DNA of 64,000 bases. Origin: an uncultured Clostridia bacterium (GTDB taxonomy: Bacteria > Bacillota > Clostridia > Christensenellales > Borkfalkiaceae). Of the stretch, positions 43,831 through 51,286 are shown in pieces. Numbering within the stretch: position 1 is the first letter of the stretch; the number at the start of each line of letters is the position of its first letter. The position numbers and the translations under genes were made by a program. The notes under the pieces are model-generated. The model had not been told where the DNA came from and did not search any database. It saw only the letters and a program-made list of their open reading frames with translations. The DNA is taken from assembly GCA_934254815.1 (NCBI GenBank), contig CAKQME010000010.1, forward strand, positions 1 to 64,000, given 5' to 3'.

Positions 43831-44526
43831 ATGGTTGATATTCACACTCACATATTGCCCGACGTAGACGACGGGTGTAAGGGTATAAGTCAGGCGGCGG
43901 AATTACTGCGCGAAGAGAAGAACTTCGGAGTTACCGCCGTGGCTTTAACGCCGCATCTACGCCCCGAAACTTGCGTACTTTCAGACGAAGAAATAACGGC
44001 TGCTTATAAAAACTTTGTAGAAAACGAAGAGATTAAGGCAATCGGAATAAAGTTGTTTCTCGGCAGAGAGATAGAACTTTATCGCGGAATGACGGGCGAT
44101 TTCGAAAAAGGTAAACTTTTATCTTATAACGGCGGGAAATACGTTCTCGTCGAGCTTAAATACGGCGGTAAAACCGACGTCGAAGAGCTCGTCTATAACA
44201 TAAAATTAACAGGCTACATACCCGTGCTTGCGCATATCGAGCGTTTTGCTTACGCGCGCGATGTCGGTATGATACAGAGAATAAAGGCGGGCGGAGCGTT
44301 GATACAGGTAAACGCGCAGTCTTTGGTCGACAGAAGAATGAAAGAGGAGCATTATTTTGCGGTCAAATTGTTCAAGCGCAGGATTATAGACGTAGTGGCG
44401 AGCGACGTGCATTTCGGGCGAAAAAACGCGTTATACGACGCTTATTTAAAAGTAAAAAAGAAAGATGAGGCATACGCCCGCAAGATATTCGAAGAAATTC
44501 CCGCAAAAATTCTCAACTGTCGTTGA
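43831..44526 (+). CDS. CpsB/YwqE-type PHP-domain tyrosine phosphatase
   Basis: 231 aa. Metal-binding PHP motif DIHTHILPDVDDG, LTPHLRPE, FLGREIEL and late HIERFAYA and SDVHF. The family removes phosphate from tyrosine kinases and chain-length regulators of capsule/exopolysaccharide synthesis. No Wzc/CpsD-type kinase or polymer genes are adjacent, so its partner lies elsewhere. GGGAG precedes the ATG. The stop codon is embedded in an inverted repeat (44497-44544). Confidence 0.85.
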   Translation: MVDIHTHILPDVDDGCKGISQAAELLREEKNFGVTAVALTPHLRPETCVLSDEEITAAYKNFVENEEIKAIGIKLFLGREIELYRGMTGDFEKGKLLSYNGGKYVLVELKYGGKTDVEELVYNIKLTGYIPVLAHIERFAYARDVGMIQRIKAGGALIQVNAQSLVDRRMKEEHYFAVKLFKRRIIDVVASDVHFGRKNALYDAYLKVKKKDEAYARKIFEEIPAKILNCR

Positions 44527-44544
44527 GTTCTCGTTTGCGGGAAT
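44497..44544 (+). terminator. Composite hairpin spanning the phosphatase stop codon
   Basis: Outer stem ATTCCCGCAAA/TTTGCGGGAAT (44497-44507 with 44534-44544) and inner stem CTCAAC/GTTGAG (44512-44517 with 44522-44527). No strong T-run follows, so it may act as a weak terminator or a 3'-end stabiliser. Confidence 0.5.
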
Positions 44545-44569
44545 AAATTTAAATATTATATTATTATTC

Positions 44570-44656
44570 TGTCATTCTGAGTGCAACGAAGAATCCCACT
44601 GAATAAGCGTGAACTACTTGATACAGTGGGATATTTCGCTCACGCTCAATAAGACA
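44570..44656 (+). repeat. Inverted-repeat element family R1, copy C
   Basis: An 87-bp unit with TGTCA/GACA ends. Its left arm TGTCATTCTGAGTGCAACGA and right arm (GTGGGATATTTCGCTCACGC) are imperfect inverted complements. Same design and length as copies A and B about 22 kb away. Confidence 0.75.
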
Positions 44657-44674
44657 GAAAAATTAAACTAAGTA

Positions 44675-44735
44675 TGTCATTCTGTCAATATCGAGAGAGC
44701 AGACTTGCTTGCAAGGGTTTCCGAACGCAATATTT
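44675..44735 (+). repeat. Dispersed repeat family R2, copy 2
   Basis: Plus-strand copy of the unit at 22391-22453, sharing TGTCA, AGAGAGCAGACTTGCTTGC and the CGAACG tail. In both places R2 and R1 units are neighbours, 15-20 bp apart. Apart from these repeats no gene is seen in 44545-44883. Confidence 0.75.
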
Positions 44736-44883
44736 CAACAGGAACGGCGGTTTTGGCGAAGACAAAGCGCATAGCAACTGCCGTTGCCGACAAAATTATA
44801 TTTTGCCCCGTTTCAATGTTATTATAAATTTATATATAACAATAGTGTATTTTTATCCTTATCAAGTTAATTTCATTCAGATA

Positions 44884-45750
44884 CTAAGCTTTTCTTTCGT
44901 CAACCGTGAAAAATAAAGCCAGCGTTCCCGGACCGCTATGAGAAACTATTATCGGTCCTAACGGATTGATTACTATTTCGGTGTCGGGGTAAGCTTTAAG
45001 CATTTCGCCCCTGACGTATTCCGCGTCTGCAAGACAGTCCGCTTCGCCTATAAAAATTCTTTTGCTTAAGCCGTTGTAACTTTCTGAAAATTTACGGATA
45101 AGATCGTCTAAAGCGCGTTTTCTGCCTATAAGCTTTCTGATAGGTATAATTTTACCCGCGTTGTCAAGGTGCATAACGGGCTTTATTTTTATAATGTTTC
45201 CTATCGCCGCAAGATAAGACGGTATTCTGCCTCCGCGCGCAAGATAGGTGAACGTGTCTACCGTAAAATAGTGGTCGATATTGAGTTTTACGCTTTCGGC
45301 ATAGTCGCACGCTTGTTCTACGGTAAGGTTTTTGGCGTTTATTTCGTCGCTTACCATCGCAATTAAAAGTCCTACGCCGGAACATTGACAGAGCGTGTCT
45401 ACGACGTAGATTTTATTTTTGTTTTCGGCGTTGAGCTTTTCGGCAACCTGTTTAAAGTTGGCGCAGGTTCCGCTCTGCGCGCTCGAAAAAGATAAATGTA
45501 AAATGTCTTTGCCCTGTTTGAGTAATTCGGTAAGGTATTCTTCCGTTTCTACAAGGTTTGGCTGCGACGTCGATGTTTTCGAACCGCTTTTCATTTTGGC
45601 GCATATTTCGCTCATCGGCATTTTTCCGTCATCCGAACGGTATTCCGTTCCGTCTACCATGTATTTCATCGGCATTACGCTTACGTTGTATTGGGCGGCA
45701 AGTTCGGGCGTGAAATCGCAAGCCGCTTCCGCGCTGAGTATAAAATTCAT
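44884..45750 (-). CDS. DegV-family fatty-acid-binding protein
   Basis: 288 aa. DegV start ILSAEAACDFTPELAAQYNVSVMP, the KTSTSQPN motif, HLSFSSAQSGTCAN and RGGRIP/VMHLDNAGKI. DegV proteins bind a fatty-acid molecule; FakB homologues hand it to a FakA kinase for phosphorylation and use in phospholipids. No fakA is adjacent. The start at 45750 follows AAGGAGA; the longer frame crosses the promoter. Clear sigma-A promoter upstream. Confidence 0.9.
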   Translation of the reverse strand: MNFILSAEAACDFTPELAAQYNVSVMPMKYMVDGTEYRSDDGKMPMSEICAKMKSGSKTSTSQPNLVETEEYLTELLKQGKDILHLSFSSAQSGTCANFKQVAEKLNAENKNKIYVVDTLCQCSGVGLLIAMVSDEINAKNLTVEQACDYAESVKLNIDHYFTVDTFTYLARGGRIPSYLAAIGNIIKIKPVMHLDNAGKIIPIRKLIGRKRALDDLIRKFSESYNGLSKRIFIGEADCLADAEYVRGEMLKAYPDTEIVINPLGPIIVSHSGPGTLALFFTVDERKA

Positions 45751-45850
45751 TTTTAATTGTCTCCTTAAAATAAATTGAAAAACCGAGTTTGTTTCGTAGT
45801 TTAAATCCGTAAGGAATATTTTCCCTGTGCAAGGTTTATCGTATATTTCG

Positions 45851-45879
45851 AGTATACGCCGTTTAACCGTGAAATTCAA
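45851..45879 (-). promoter_or_regulatory. Promoter of the degV gene
   Basis: Minus-strand TTGAAT (complement of 45874-45879), 17-bp spacer, TATACT (complement of 45851-45856). Leader about 95 nt. Confidence 0.55.
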
Positions 45880-45962
45880 CCTACTTTACCATTGCGCGGC
45901 TCTATTTGACCGCGCCTGCGTCGTAGATATAATAAAACCCGTCTCCACACCGCGTAAATTTA

Positions 45963-46042
45963 TTCTACCGCGGGTAGAAATTAAAGATTTTTAACGATTT
46001 TGCTTGACATGATGAAATAAATATGATATCATTATAATATCA
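45963..46042 (+). promoter_or_regulatory. Promoter and palindromes upstream of the SPFH gene
   Basis: TTGACA (46004-46009), 17-bp spacer, extended TGa-TATCAT (46027-46032). A palindrome TTCTACCGCGGGTAGAA (45963-45979) lies 25 bp upstream of the -35 box, and TGATAT...ATATCA (46024-46042) covers the -10/start. Either may be an operator; the ribbon-helix-helix protein two genes on is a candidate ligand. No gene is seen in 45751-46063. Confidence 0.6.
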
Positions 46043-46063
46043 AAATGTAATAAGGAGATAAAA

Positions 46064-47089
46064 ATGGAAGAAAAAATTTTAAATGGCAAAAAACACGGAA
46101 TGCGCGCTCTGTTGTTGGGCGTCGCGCTGATTATCGTCGCGATTGCAAGCATAGTCGGCGGCGCGTATATGGTTGAATCGGAAAATGTCGCCATAGGTTC
46201 GGCGTTGATTGTCGCCGCGGTAATTCTGGCGATTGTCGCCGTCTTACTGTTCGCGGGGCTTAAAGTGCTTAAGCCGCAGGAAGCTCTGGTGCTTACGCTT
46301 TTCGGCAAATACATAGGCACGCTTAAAGGCGAGGGCTTTTATTCCGTCAACCCGTTTTGTTCGGCGGTAAACCCCGCGTCGGATACGAAACTCAATCAGA
46401 GCGGAGACGTCAAAACAATTACGCCCGCCACAAACGTTCAGAGCGACGGCGTAACGGTGAACGTGGGTATACCCAACAAAAAAATCTCGCTTAAAATAAT
46501 GACGCTTAACAATAATCGTCAGAAGATAAACGATTGTCTCGGCAATCCCGTAGAAATAGGAATAGCCGTCACATGGAAAGTCGTCGATACCGCAAAGGCA
46601 GCGTTCTGTGTCGATAACTATAAAGAATATCTTTCGCTTCAATGCGACAGCGCGCTCAGAAATATCGTCAGAATTTATCCTTACGACGTCGCGCCCAACG
46701 TAGATACTACAGGCGACGGTTTAGCCGACGAGGGCAGTCTGAGAGGTTCGAGCGAAGTTGTTGCGGAGAGAATAAAGAAAGAAATACAGTCGCGCGTGGA
46801 GATTGCGGGGCTTGAAATAGTCGAAGCTCGTATAACCTATCTTGCGTACGCGCCCGAAATAGCTGCGGTAATGCTTCAACGCCAACAGGCGTCGGCGGTT
46901 ATCGACGCGAGAAAAATGATTGTCGACGGCGCTGTCGGAATGGTCGAAATGGCTCTCGACAGACTTAAAGAACACGGCACGATAGAACTCGACGAAGAGA
47001 GAAAGGCGGCTATGGTGTCCAACTTGTTGGTTGTGCTTTGCGGCAATCGCGACGCTCAACCCGTGGTAAATTCGGGAAGTCTGTATTGA
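46064..47089 (+). CDS. SPFH/Band-7 (prohibitin-like) membrane protein
   Basis: 341 aa. Two adjacent N-terminal membrane helices (~14-34 and ~42-65), then an SPFH domain (~70-240; LKPQEALVLTLFGKYIGTLKGEGFY-type opening, VTWKVVDTAKAAFCV, RIYPYDVAP) and a helical tail (~240-320; AEIAAVMLQRQQASAVIDARKMIVDGAVGMV region). Such proteins oligomerise into membrane scaffolds. The N-terminus stays on one side with the domain facing the cytoplasm, by inference. The next gene begins 1 nt after its stop. This SPFH plus small DNA-binding protein pair recurs in Bacillota, from memory. Confidence 0.88.
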   Translation: MEEKILNGKKHGMRALLLGVALIIVAIASIVGGAYMVESENVAIGSALIVAAVILAIVAVLLFAGLKVLKPQEALVLTLFGKYIGTLKGEGFYSVNPFCSAVNPASDTKLNQSGDVKTITPATNVQSDGVTVNVGIPNKKISLKIMTLNNNRQKINDCLGNPVEIGIAVTWKVVDTAKAAFCVDNYKEYLSLQCDSALRNIVRIYPYDVAPNVDTTGDGLADEGSLRGSSEVVAERIKKEIQSRVEIAGLEIVEARITYLAYAPEIAAVMLQRQQASAVIDARKMIVDGAVGMVEMALDRLKEHGTIELDEERKAAMVSNLLVVLCGNRDAQPVVNSGSLY

Positions 47090-47090
47090 G

Positions 47091-47285
47091 ATGAACGACG
47101 GAAAGAAGAAACAGATTCCGCTCAGAATAAACGCGGAATTGTTCGACGAGCTTGCTAAATGGGCTGACAGCGATTTCAGGTCGGTGAACGGGCAGATAGA
47201 ATATCTGTTGACCGAATGTGTTAAAGCTCATAAAAAAAGTGGGAAATACGTTTCGGACGAAATAAAAAATTCCGATAACCTATGA
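47091..47285 (+). CDS. Arc-like ribbon-helix-helix small protein paired with SPFH
   Basis: 64 aa. KKQIPLRINAELFDELAKWAD followed by SVNGQIEYLLTECV fits the beta-strand, helix, turn, helix pattern of Arc/MetJ ribbon-helix-helix DNA-binding dimers. The link to the SPFH gene (1 nt apart) suggests it works with or regulates that gene; autoregulation through the palindromes at 45963-46042 is an inference. Confidence 0.7.
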   Translation: MNDGKKKQIPLRINAELFDELAKWADSDFRSVNGQIEYLLTECVKAHKKSGKYVSDEIKNSDNL

Positions 47286-47308
47286 ATAATAAATATTAAA
47301 TAGTCGAT

Positions 47309-47347
47309 AATTACCTCCGAAAGATTATTTTAGGAGGTAATTTTTTT
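47309..47347 (+). promoter_or_regulatory. Terminator-like hairpin that contains the ribosome site of the next gene
   Basis: AATTACCTCC (47309-47318) pairs with GGAGGTAATT (47333-47342) around a 14-nt loop, followed by seven T (47341-47347) and then the ATG at 47348. The AGGAGGT Shine-Dalgarno sequence is inside the stem. It could terminate the SPFH transcript, hide the ribosome site, or both. Confidence 0.7.
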
Positions 47348-47536
47348 ATGCAACCGAAATTAACGGCAAAAGAGGTCGACTTTATTTCCGACCTGATGAC
47401 GCTCGAAGAGAGCGTATGTAAAAAAGCGAGGATATATTCCAAAACGCTTACCGACCCAGAAGTGTCGGGACAGATGAAAACCGTGGCGGATAATTGCGCT
47501 AAAAGGTATGCCGAACTGCTCGGCTTGTTGCAGTAA
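47348..47536 (+). CDS. Small helical protein, probable spore-coat (CotF-type) partner
   Basis: 62 aa, two amphipathic helices. LTAKEVDFISDLMTLEESVCKKARIYS and the KRYAELLGLL end resemble the small partner proteins that often precede CotF-domain spore-coat genes in Clostridia. The following gene starts 10 nt after its stop and carries the CotF-like domain. No own sigma-A promoter is seen; expression may come from a sporulation sigma factor. Confidence 0.6.
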   Translation: MQPKLTAKEVDFISDLMTLEESVCKKARIYSKTLTDPEVSGQMKTVADNCAKRYAELLGLLQ

Positions 47537-47546
47537 AGGGGTGTTT

Positions 47547-47834
47547 ATGAGAAAAGACAACGAGAACGTATTGAACGAAAAGGATAGTTTAACAGATATA
47601 CTGACGGGCGAAAAAGACCTGATAAAGTTGTATTCGTGCGCGTATACCGAGGCTGTCGGCAAAGACGTTAAAAGAAAAATCAAAAGCAATATGTTTGAAA
47701 GCGCGGAAGATCAGTGCGCGATATTCGGCATAATGCAAAAAAACGGGTATTATGAACCTAAGCCCGCTAATAAGACGGTTATCGATGAAAAAATCAACGA
47801 TTTTTCCAAGGCGTTGAAAGATATGAATAAATAA
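47547..47834 (+). CDS. CotF-like spore coat protein
   Basis: 95 aa. LTDILTGEKDLIKLYSCAYTEA and the later FGIMQKNGYYEPKPA motif match the Coat_F domain of small spore-coat or inner-coat proteins, a ferritin-like helical bundle. The ATG at 47547 follows AAAGGGG. Together with the 62-aa gene it forms a two-gene sporulation-type unit closed by a terminator at 47898-47945. An additional hairpin (CAGAT...ATCTG, 47841-47883) lies between. Confidence 0.75.
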   Translation: MRKDNENVLNEKDSLTDILTGEKDLIKLYSCAYTEAVGKDVKRKIKSNMFESAEDQCAIFGIMQKNGYYEPKPANKTVIDEKINDFSKALKDMNK

Positions 47835-47897
47835 AAAGCTCAGATATCGCTTTTGTTATCACCATAAACAAAAGCAAATCTGAACCGTATAAAAATA

Positions 47898-47945
47898 AAT
47901 CGCTTGCCCTGCGCGGTTATCCCGCCGGGCAAGCGATTGTTTTTA
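47898..47945. terminator. Shared terminator between the cotF-like and fba genes
   Basis: A 12-bp stem AATCGCTTGCCC-type (47898-47909 with 47927-47938) is followed by GTTTTT on the plus strand and by a T-rich run on the minus strand, so it serves both convergent units. Confidence 0.8.
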
Positions 47946-47958
47946 ACGAATTATTTAA

Positions 47959-48933
47959 TTATCTGCATTCGTCGGCTTTGCCTGCGCAACCGAGAACGTC
48001 GATGAGTTTGTGACGAACGAGTTCCTTAACGTTTGCTCTTGCGATTTTAAGGTACTCTCTGGGGTCGAACTTGTCGGGGTGTTCTACAAAGAATTTTCTG
48101 ATAGAACCGGTCATGGCAAGACGAATATCGGAGTCGATATTTATTTTGCAAACGGCAAGTTTAGCGGCTTCGCGAAGCTGATCTTCGGGTACGCCTACGG
48201 CGTCGGGCATCTTGCCGCCGAATTCGTTTATCATCGAAACATATTCCTGCGGAACGGACGACGCGCCGTGAAGAACTATCGGGAAGTTGGGCAGAAGCTT
48301 AGAAACCTCTTCGAGTATATCGAAACGGAGCGGAGGAGGACAAAGAATGCCTTTTTCGTTTCTCGTGCATTGTTCGGGTTTGAATTTATACGCGCCGTGC
48401 GAAGTTCCTATAGCTATCGCAAGACTGTCTACGCCCGTGTTGTTTACGAAGTCGTTTACTTCTTCGGGTCTGGTGTAAGAACCTTCTGCATGGCTTACTT
48501 CGTCTTCTATACCGGCGAGCGTACCGAGTTCGCCCTCGACGGTAACGTTGTACTTATGAGCGTAATCTACTACCTTTCTGGTAACTTCGATGTTCTTTTC
48601 GTAAGGAAGAGCGGAACCGTCGATCATAACCGAGGTGAAACCGCCGTCGATACAGGCTTTGCAGGTGTCGAAGTCGGGACCGTGATCGAGGTGAAGTACG
48701 ATCGGTACTTCCGAGCATTCTTTAACCGCGGCTTCTACGAGTTTGACAAGGTAAGTGTGGTTGGCGTAAGCTCTCGCGCCTTTGCTGACCTGTAAAATAA
48801 CGGGTGCTTTTTCTTCCTTGCACGCTTCGGTTATACCCTGAACGATTTCCATGTTGTTTACGTTGAACGCGCCTATGGCGTAGCCGCCCTTATAAGCCGC
48901 TTCAAACATCTTTTTAGAATTAACTAATGGCAT
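47959..48933 (-). CDS. fba: Class II fructose-bisphosphate aldolase
   Basis: 324 aa. Zinc and catalytic motif LHLDHGPDFDTC (catalytic Asp83, zinc ligand His84), then GELGTLAG, and the C-terminal phosphate-binding INIDSDIR. It splits fructose-1,6-bisphosphate in glycolysis. A strong TTGCGG-17-TATAAT promoter and AGGAGG-type ribosome site (complement of 48935-48943) indicate high expression, as expected in a fermentative anaerobe. Confidence 0.95.
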   Translation of the reverse strand: MPLVNSKKMFEAAYKGGYAIGAFNVNNMEIVQGITEACKEEKAPVILQVSKGARAYANHTYLVKLVEAAVKECSEVPIVLHLDHGPDFDTCKACIDGGFTSVMIDGSALPYEKNIEVTRKVVDYAHKYNVTVEGELGTLAGIEDEVSHAEGSYTRPEEVNDFVNNTGVDSLAIAIGTSHGAYKFKPEQCTRNEKGILCPPPLRFDILEEVSKLLPNFPIVLHGASSVPQEYVSMINEFGGKMPDAVGVPEDQLREAAKLAVCKINIDSDIRLAMTGSIRKFFVEHPDKFDPREYLKIARANVKELVRHKLIDVLGCAGKADECR

Positions 48934-48963
48934 TTTAAACCTCCGAGTTTTTTATCGTATAAT

Positions 48964-48992
48964 ATTATACACTATTTTTTTTTAAACCGCAA
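48964..48992 (-). promoter_or_regulatory. Promoter of fba
   Basis: Minus-strand TTGCGG (complement of 48987-48992), 17-bp spacer, TATAAT (complement of 48964-48969). Back-to-back with the plus-strand promoter at 49003, 10 bp away. Confidence 0.65.
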
Positions 48993-49002
48993 ATAAATTT
49001 AT

Positions 49003-49195
49003 TTGACAAACGCGGAAAATTTTAGTATTATATTCTCGCTCAATCGATGATGCGTTCGGAGAGGAAGCGTGAATTTTTATATCGACCCCTTTCGCGGAAA
49101 ATTTTTTGCGGACGGCTTGATTTACGAAAATAATAAATTTGCGCATACTTTCGTTCGGGAGTATGCGTTTTTTATGTCGGTCAAGGAGAATTACA
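49003..49195 (+). promoter_or_regulatory. Promoter and attenuator-like leader of the TM1266/ABC operon
   Basis: TTGACA (49003-49008), 17 bp, TATTAT (49026-49031). The ~158-nt leader ends in a strong intrinsic terminator (stem 49142-49152 with 49157-49167, GTTC loop, six T at 49168-49173) placed before the first ribosome site (AAGGAG, 49183-49188). The upstream ~100 nt can fold into at least two weak stems. Premature termination control is likely; I could match it to no known riboswitch class. Confidence 0.65.
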
Positions 49196-49444
49196 ATGAG
49201 AATAGCGGTTATAGGCATAGTTATAGAAAAAGACAGAACGGCGGCGGAGCAGGTGAATAAAATACTTTCCGCCTACGGCGACAACATAATCGGAAGAATG
49301 GGCGTGCCGGATAACGTAAACCACATATTCGTGATAAGCGTTATAGTAAAAGGCACAAACGAAATCATTTCGGCAATTACGGGTAAACTCGGCAGAATAG
49401 AAAACGTAAACGTCAAGTCCGCCGTGACAAACACCGAAATTTAG
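49196..49444 (+). CDS. TM1266-like (iron-only hydrogenase system putative regulator) protein
   Basis: 82 aa, ferredoxin/ACT-like fold predicted from the pattern IAVIGIVIEKDRTAAEQVNKIL, IIGRMGVP, and VISVIVKGTNEIISAITGKLGRIENV. This is the TM1266 family, often annotated with [FeFe]-hydrogenase maturation, function unproven. The ATG at 49196 follows AAGGAG. It leads an ABC importer operon here, not hydrogenase genes, which suggests sensing of the imported small molecule. Confidence 0.75.
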   Translation: MRIAVIGIVIEKDRTAAEQVNKILSAYGDNIIGRMGVPDNVNHIFVISVIVKGTNEIISAITGKLGRIENVNVKSAVTNTEI

Positions 49445-49484
49445 CCGTGGTTAATCTGATAAAAAATACGGAGGTATTTATAAT

Positions 49485-50498
49485 ATGAAAAAATTTTTGG
49501 CAGTAATCCTGTCGGTCGCGTTCGCTTGCATTGCGCTCGTCGGCTGCGCGGGAAATAACAATTCCGAAGAGAGTAAAGGAAACGTCTCTAAAACCGAAAA
49601 GACCTATACTATAGGCGCGGTTGACGGCGCGCCCACGCTGTCGCTCGTAAGCATAGCGGACGGAAGTTTCGCATATTCTACGCAGACTACCGAATATAAA
49701 ACTTCGGCTACCGTTGCGGCTGACGCGAACGCGGTCGTCGCCAATCTCAAAAACGGAACTTACGACATGGCTATTCTGCCGCTCAATAACGCGGTGACGC
49801 TCTATAACGATAATTCCGATCACGATTTCAAACTCGCTTCGGTCAACGTTTTCGGCGTACTGTATATGATAGGAAAAACCGATATAGGCGAAAATTTGTC
49901 CGCGCTTAAGGGCAAAGTCGTTTACGCGGTAGGCGGGGGCGGAACTCCGGGGCTGGTATTCAAACATCTGCTTGCTCGTAATAATATAAAATTCGCTATG
50001 GGCGATACCGTAGAAGATAGCGAAACGGTTTATATCAAGGCTATATCCGGCGCGCCCGACGCCATTGCGGGACTGACCAAAGGCGATACCGAATTTGTCG
50101 TATTAGGCGAACCCGCGGTTACGCAGGTAAGCGCGAAAACGGGCGCTAAGGTCGTGCTTGATTTCAAAAAGGAATGGCAGAAACTTCACGGTGAAAATTC
50201 CGCGTTCGTTCAGGCGGGGCTTGTCGTGAATACCGCAAAGGTCGACAGAGATTACGTTGCCGCGCTCGTTGAAAAACTTAAAGACAATAAACAATATCTT
50301 TACGATAACACCGATAAAATTTCGGAAAGACTTACGGCAATGGGCAGTACGACTATAGCGAAACTTACGTTTACCGAAGAGCTTCTTAACAGATGTAATA
50401 TCGGTTGCGAAACCGCAAGTTCTCAGAAAACCAATATCGAGGCGTTTTTGTCGGCTCATTCGATAACGCTTCCAGAAAACGACTTCTATTATATTTAA
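49485..50498 (+). CDS. NMT1/THI5-like ABC transporter substrate-binding lipoprotein
   Basis: 337 aa. Lipoprotein signal with ALVGC (Cys21). Mature protein resembles the nitrate/sulfonate/thiamine-precursor (NMT1/THI5-like) group: YTIGAVDGAPTLSLVSI, NGTYDMAILPLNNAV, GGGGTPGLVFKHLL, FVVLGEPAVTQ. Binds a small ligand outside the cell for the next two gene products. The ligand cannot be told from sequence; pyrimidine precursors, aromatic or sulfonate compounds are family options. Confidence 0.82.
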   Translation: MKKFLAVILSVAFACIALVGCAGNNNSEESKGNVSKTEKTYTIGAVDGAPTLSLVSIADGSFAYSTQTTEYKTSATVAADANAVVANLKNGTYDMAILPLNNAVTLYNDNSDHDFKLASVNVFGVLYMIGKTDIGENLSALKGKVVYAVGGGGTPGLVFKHLLARNNIKFAMGDTVEDSETVYIKAISGAPDAIAGLTKGDTEFVVLGEPAVTQVSAKTGAKVVLDFKKEWQKLHGENSAFVQAGLVVNTAKVDRDYVAALVEKLKDNKQYLYDNTDKISERLTAMGSTTIAKLTFTEELLNRCNIGCETASSQKTNIEAFLSAHSITLPENDFYYI

Positions 50499-51286
50499 TG
50501 AAAATAATAAACAGGTTGCTTTATCCGCTCGTATCGGTAGCGGCGGTAATCGCGGTGAGTTATATCGCGTCGTATTTGTTTAACAGTAATATAATCGCGC
50601 CGTCACCGACAACCGTTTTAGGTGAGTTTGTAAAACTGTTTTCCGAAAGCGACTTCGCAAGGTGCGTGTTGTCTACGCTTTGGCGTTCTGTTTACGGTTT
50701 TTTGCTTTCGTTCGTCGTCGCTCTTGTTTTGGCGGTTGTCGCGAACGTCGGTGAAATTGCCGAAAAAATATTATATCCGCTTACTTTGCTTGCAAGGGCG
50801 ATACCTACTATGTCGGTTATTCTGCTTTGCCTGCTGTGGCTCAGATCCGATAAAACCCCCGTGGCGGTGTCGTTCATAATAGTGTTTCCTATGCTATATT
50901 CGGCAATACTGTCCGCGCTTAAATCGCGCGATAAAGAGATAGCCGAAATGCTGAAAGTATATAAAGTCGGAAAGGTAAAAACATTTTTCGGCTATACGCT
51001 CCCCGACGTCGCGTTAAGGCTTTATCCGCAATTCGTAACCACGCTTTCGTTCAATATAAAGCTTACCATATCGGGCGAGGCTATGGCGTATACGGGGCAT
51101 AGTATAGGCAATGCGATGAAACTTGCGAATATGAATTTCGATACGGCTGTGCTGCTCGCCTGGACGATAGTAGCCGTGCTTTTAAGCTTTGCCGTAGAAC
51201 TGTTTCTTAAACTCGGCGCGACTGCGGCGGTAAAGGTGTTCAATGGATATAAGGATAGAAAAATTAAACAAGAAATATGCCGATAA
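50498..51286 (+). CDS. ABC permease, nitrate/sulfonate/taurine (SsuC-like) type
   Basis: 262 aa, six helices. IAPSPTTVLGEFVKLFSES and the EAA-type coupling loop EIAEMLKVYKVGKVKTFFGYTLP fit BPD permeases of the SsuC/TauC/ThiX type. Its ATG shares one base with the preceding stop (TAATG). An in-frame extension to 50405 lies inside the binding-protein gene and is rejected. Its last 44 nt overlap the ATPase gene. Confidence 0.85.
   Translation: MKIINRLLYPLVSVAAVIAVSYIASYLFNSNIIAPSPTTVLGEFVKLFSESDFARCVLSTLWRSVYGFLLSFVVALVLAVVANVGEIAEKILYPLTLLARAIPTMSVILLCLLWLRSDKTPVAVSFIIVFPMLYSAILSALKSRDKEIAEMLKVYKVGKVKTFFGYTLPDVALRLYPQFVTTLSFNIKLTISGEAMAYTGHSIGNAMKLANMNFDTAVLLAWTIVAVLLSFAVELFLKLGATAAVKVFNGYKDRKIKQEICR

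Noticed and set aside
44674..44916. An 80-codon plus-strand frame over repeat R2
   Set aside because: It lies on repeat sequence, runs into the convergent degV end and looks like no protein family.
46724..47285. Classical toxin-antitoxin pair formed by the 64-aa ribbon-helix-helix protein
   Set aside because: Its partner is an SPFH protein, not a known toxin; kept only as a hypothesis in the findings.
48010..48795. A 261-residue plus-strand frame inside fba
   Set aside because: Antisense to a complete aldolase with all active-site residues.
49038..49140. Assignment of the leader to a named riboswitch class, such as TPP for a thiamine-precursor importer
   Set aside because: The conserved TPP-core sequences (CTGAGA and the pyrophosphate-site motif) are absent, and no other class fitted by eye.
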